NCBI RefSeq assembly: GCF_008330225.1
Contig: NZ_CP042466.1
Span: 1-64,000, forward strand
Direction of reading: 5' to 3'
Origin: Geobacter sp. FeAm09
GTDB lineage: Bacteria; Desulfobacterota; Desulfuromonadia; Geobacterales; Pseudopelobacteraceae
Length of the DNA stretch: 64,000 nt
A program made the translations under genes and the position numbers. This document shows, piece after piece, positions 63,425 through 64,000 of the stretch; the stretch's first letter is position 1, and each line of letters opens with the position of its first letter. The notes under the pieces were generated by a model that was not told where the DNA came from, made no database searches, and saw only the letters and a list, made by a program, of their open reading frames with translations.

Positions 63425-64000
63425 TGATGGCCTCCGTCCAAGTCATGCCGTTTTTCACCATCGCCTCCATTTCGGCGTTCTCCCTGCCGTTCGAGGTGAA
63501 CAGGAAATAGTTGAAAGGGTTCTCGGCGATGCGGACCACACCAGATCCATAGGGCGTGTCCATGTACATCTCCGAGTATTTCGTACCGTTGCGCTGTAGG
63601 CCTTTCAGGAGCTCGATAGTGAACTCGTCGTAGTCGATCAGCTTTTCAGAGAGAGCCTTCTCAAAGTCGGGAGATTCCAGGTAGAATTTGTAATCGGCGT
63701 TGCCCCAGATGACGTCACCTACTGCGCCGATCTTGAGCTTATCGAGGATGCTCTGCAGGATTACCCAGAAGCCGCCCTCGTATTTACGCGCCCGGCGGAA
63801 TCCGCCACCGATGATGTCAACGAACATAGGGTTCTGGCCACGGCCGTAGAGAACTTTCCACGCTTCGTCAAATTTAACCAACCGAGGATTGGACCGGTCT
63901 GACAGGTACAGATCACGAGTCATGGCGTCCAGTACCACCAGCGTGAGCGTGTTGAACAGGTCCGGAATGTTCTGGAGGGTTTCCAGCTCGAAAACGACCA
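63396..64000 (-). CDS. traC: TraC/VirB4-family ATPase, C-terminal part
   Basis: The frame continues past the window edge; about 201 C-terminal residues are visible. Walker B and the following region read RLVKFDEAWKVLYG, then FRRARKYEGGFWVILQSILD, IWGNADYKFYLESPDFEKAL and ends MVRKYRS. These match TraC of F-type systems, the ATPase that energises pilus assembly. Being farthest right, it is the most upstream visible gene of the leftward operon. Confidence 0.9.
   Translation of the reverse strand, partial: VVFELETLQNIPDLFNTLTLVVLDAMTRDLYLSDRSNPRLVKFDEAWKVLYGRGQNPMFVDIIGGGFRRARKYEGGFWVILQSILDKLKIGAVGDVIWGNADYKFYLESPDFEKALSEKLIDYDEFTIELLKGLQRNGTKYSEMYMDTPYGSGVVRIAENPFNYFLFTSNGRENAEMEAMVKNGMTWTEAINEMVRKYRS

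Larger units (their letters stand above)
19388..64000. mobile_element. Integrative conjugative element in comM, left 44.6 kb
   Basis: The element runs from the comM junction to the window edge. It contains a serine recombinase, phage-like regulators, a TrfA/iteron replicon, a ParM-like system, a MobF relaxase, a coupling protein and an F-type mating-pair operon. Base composition drops below that of the flanking chromosome, especially at 24.3-25.4 and 29.0-30.3 kb. The right end and the rest of the transfer genes are outside the window. Confidence 0.85.

Overview
The first 19.4 kb look like the chromosome of a Geobacteraceae or other Desulfuromonadales bacterium. The sequence is GC-rich. It carries an MtrA/DmsE-like decaheme cytochrome with an MtrB/PioB-like porin, a succinyl-CoA:acetate CoA-transferase, a homocysteine methyltransferase/MTHFR fusion, and ordinary housekeeping genes (xerC, DedA, PgeF, ComM/YifB). 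The genus is inferred from family content only.

Chromosomal part. 1-4.92 kb: TPR protein, small membrane proteins, an ABC ATPase and an extracellular-electron-transfer conduit (lipoprotein decaheme cytochrome plus porin). Every gene of this stretch longer than 50 codons is broken by one-base shifts, several of them at homopolymers, so read errors near a contig end are more likely than mass gene decay. 4.93-12.9 kb: ABC substrate-binding protein, response regulator, OmpA lipoprotein, Smr protein, cytidylate-kinase-like protein, Dabb protein, CoA-transferase and a DUF4388/roadblock pair. 13.0-18.2 kb: xerC, a nested palindromic repeat, a lipoprotein, the methyltransferase/MTHFR fusion, DedA and PgeF.

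At 19.38 kb comM stops after about 350 codons where a mobile element begins. The element fills the rest of the window (over 44.6 kb); its right end lies outside. It combines a large serine recombinase at the junction, a CI/Cro-like switch with repeated operators, and a plasmid replicon (TrfA-family initiator, seven direct iterons plus one inverted, DnaA boxes, AT-rich repeats). It also has an actin-type (ParM-like) segregation cassette, an accessory operon (zinc ribbon, lytic transglycosylase, DUF2786, P-loop, TSCPD and radical SAM proteins), HicAB, a structured oriT-like region, a MobF relaxase, and a TraD/VirD4 coupling protein. A cargo zone follows (lipoproteins, tnpB remnant, phospholipase-D-like gene, Abi fragment, HigBA). 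Last comes a long leftward F-type mating-pair operon read traC, two traN-like genes, traW, traU, trbC, an HD-GYP gene, a VKOR-DsbA fusion, two unknowns, trbI, an S26 peptidase, traF, an unknown, traH, traG.

How it fits together: this is an integrative conjugative element with plasmid-type replication and partition functions, able in principle to excise, replicate, segregate and transfer. traF is frameshifted as read, which would stop transfer if real. The most unusual signals are a 79-bp self-complementary repeat present three times around the relaxase locus, a C-type-lectin TraN with the TraN function apparently divided between two genes, an HD-GYP phosphodiesterase-like gene and a VKOR-DsbA fusion inside the transfer operon, and a recombinase whose last codons come from the host gene it interrupted.
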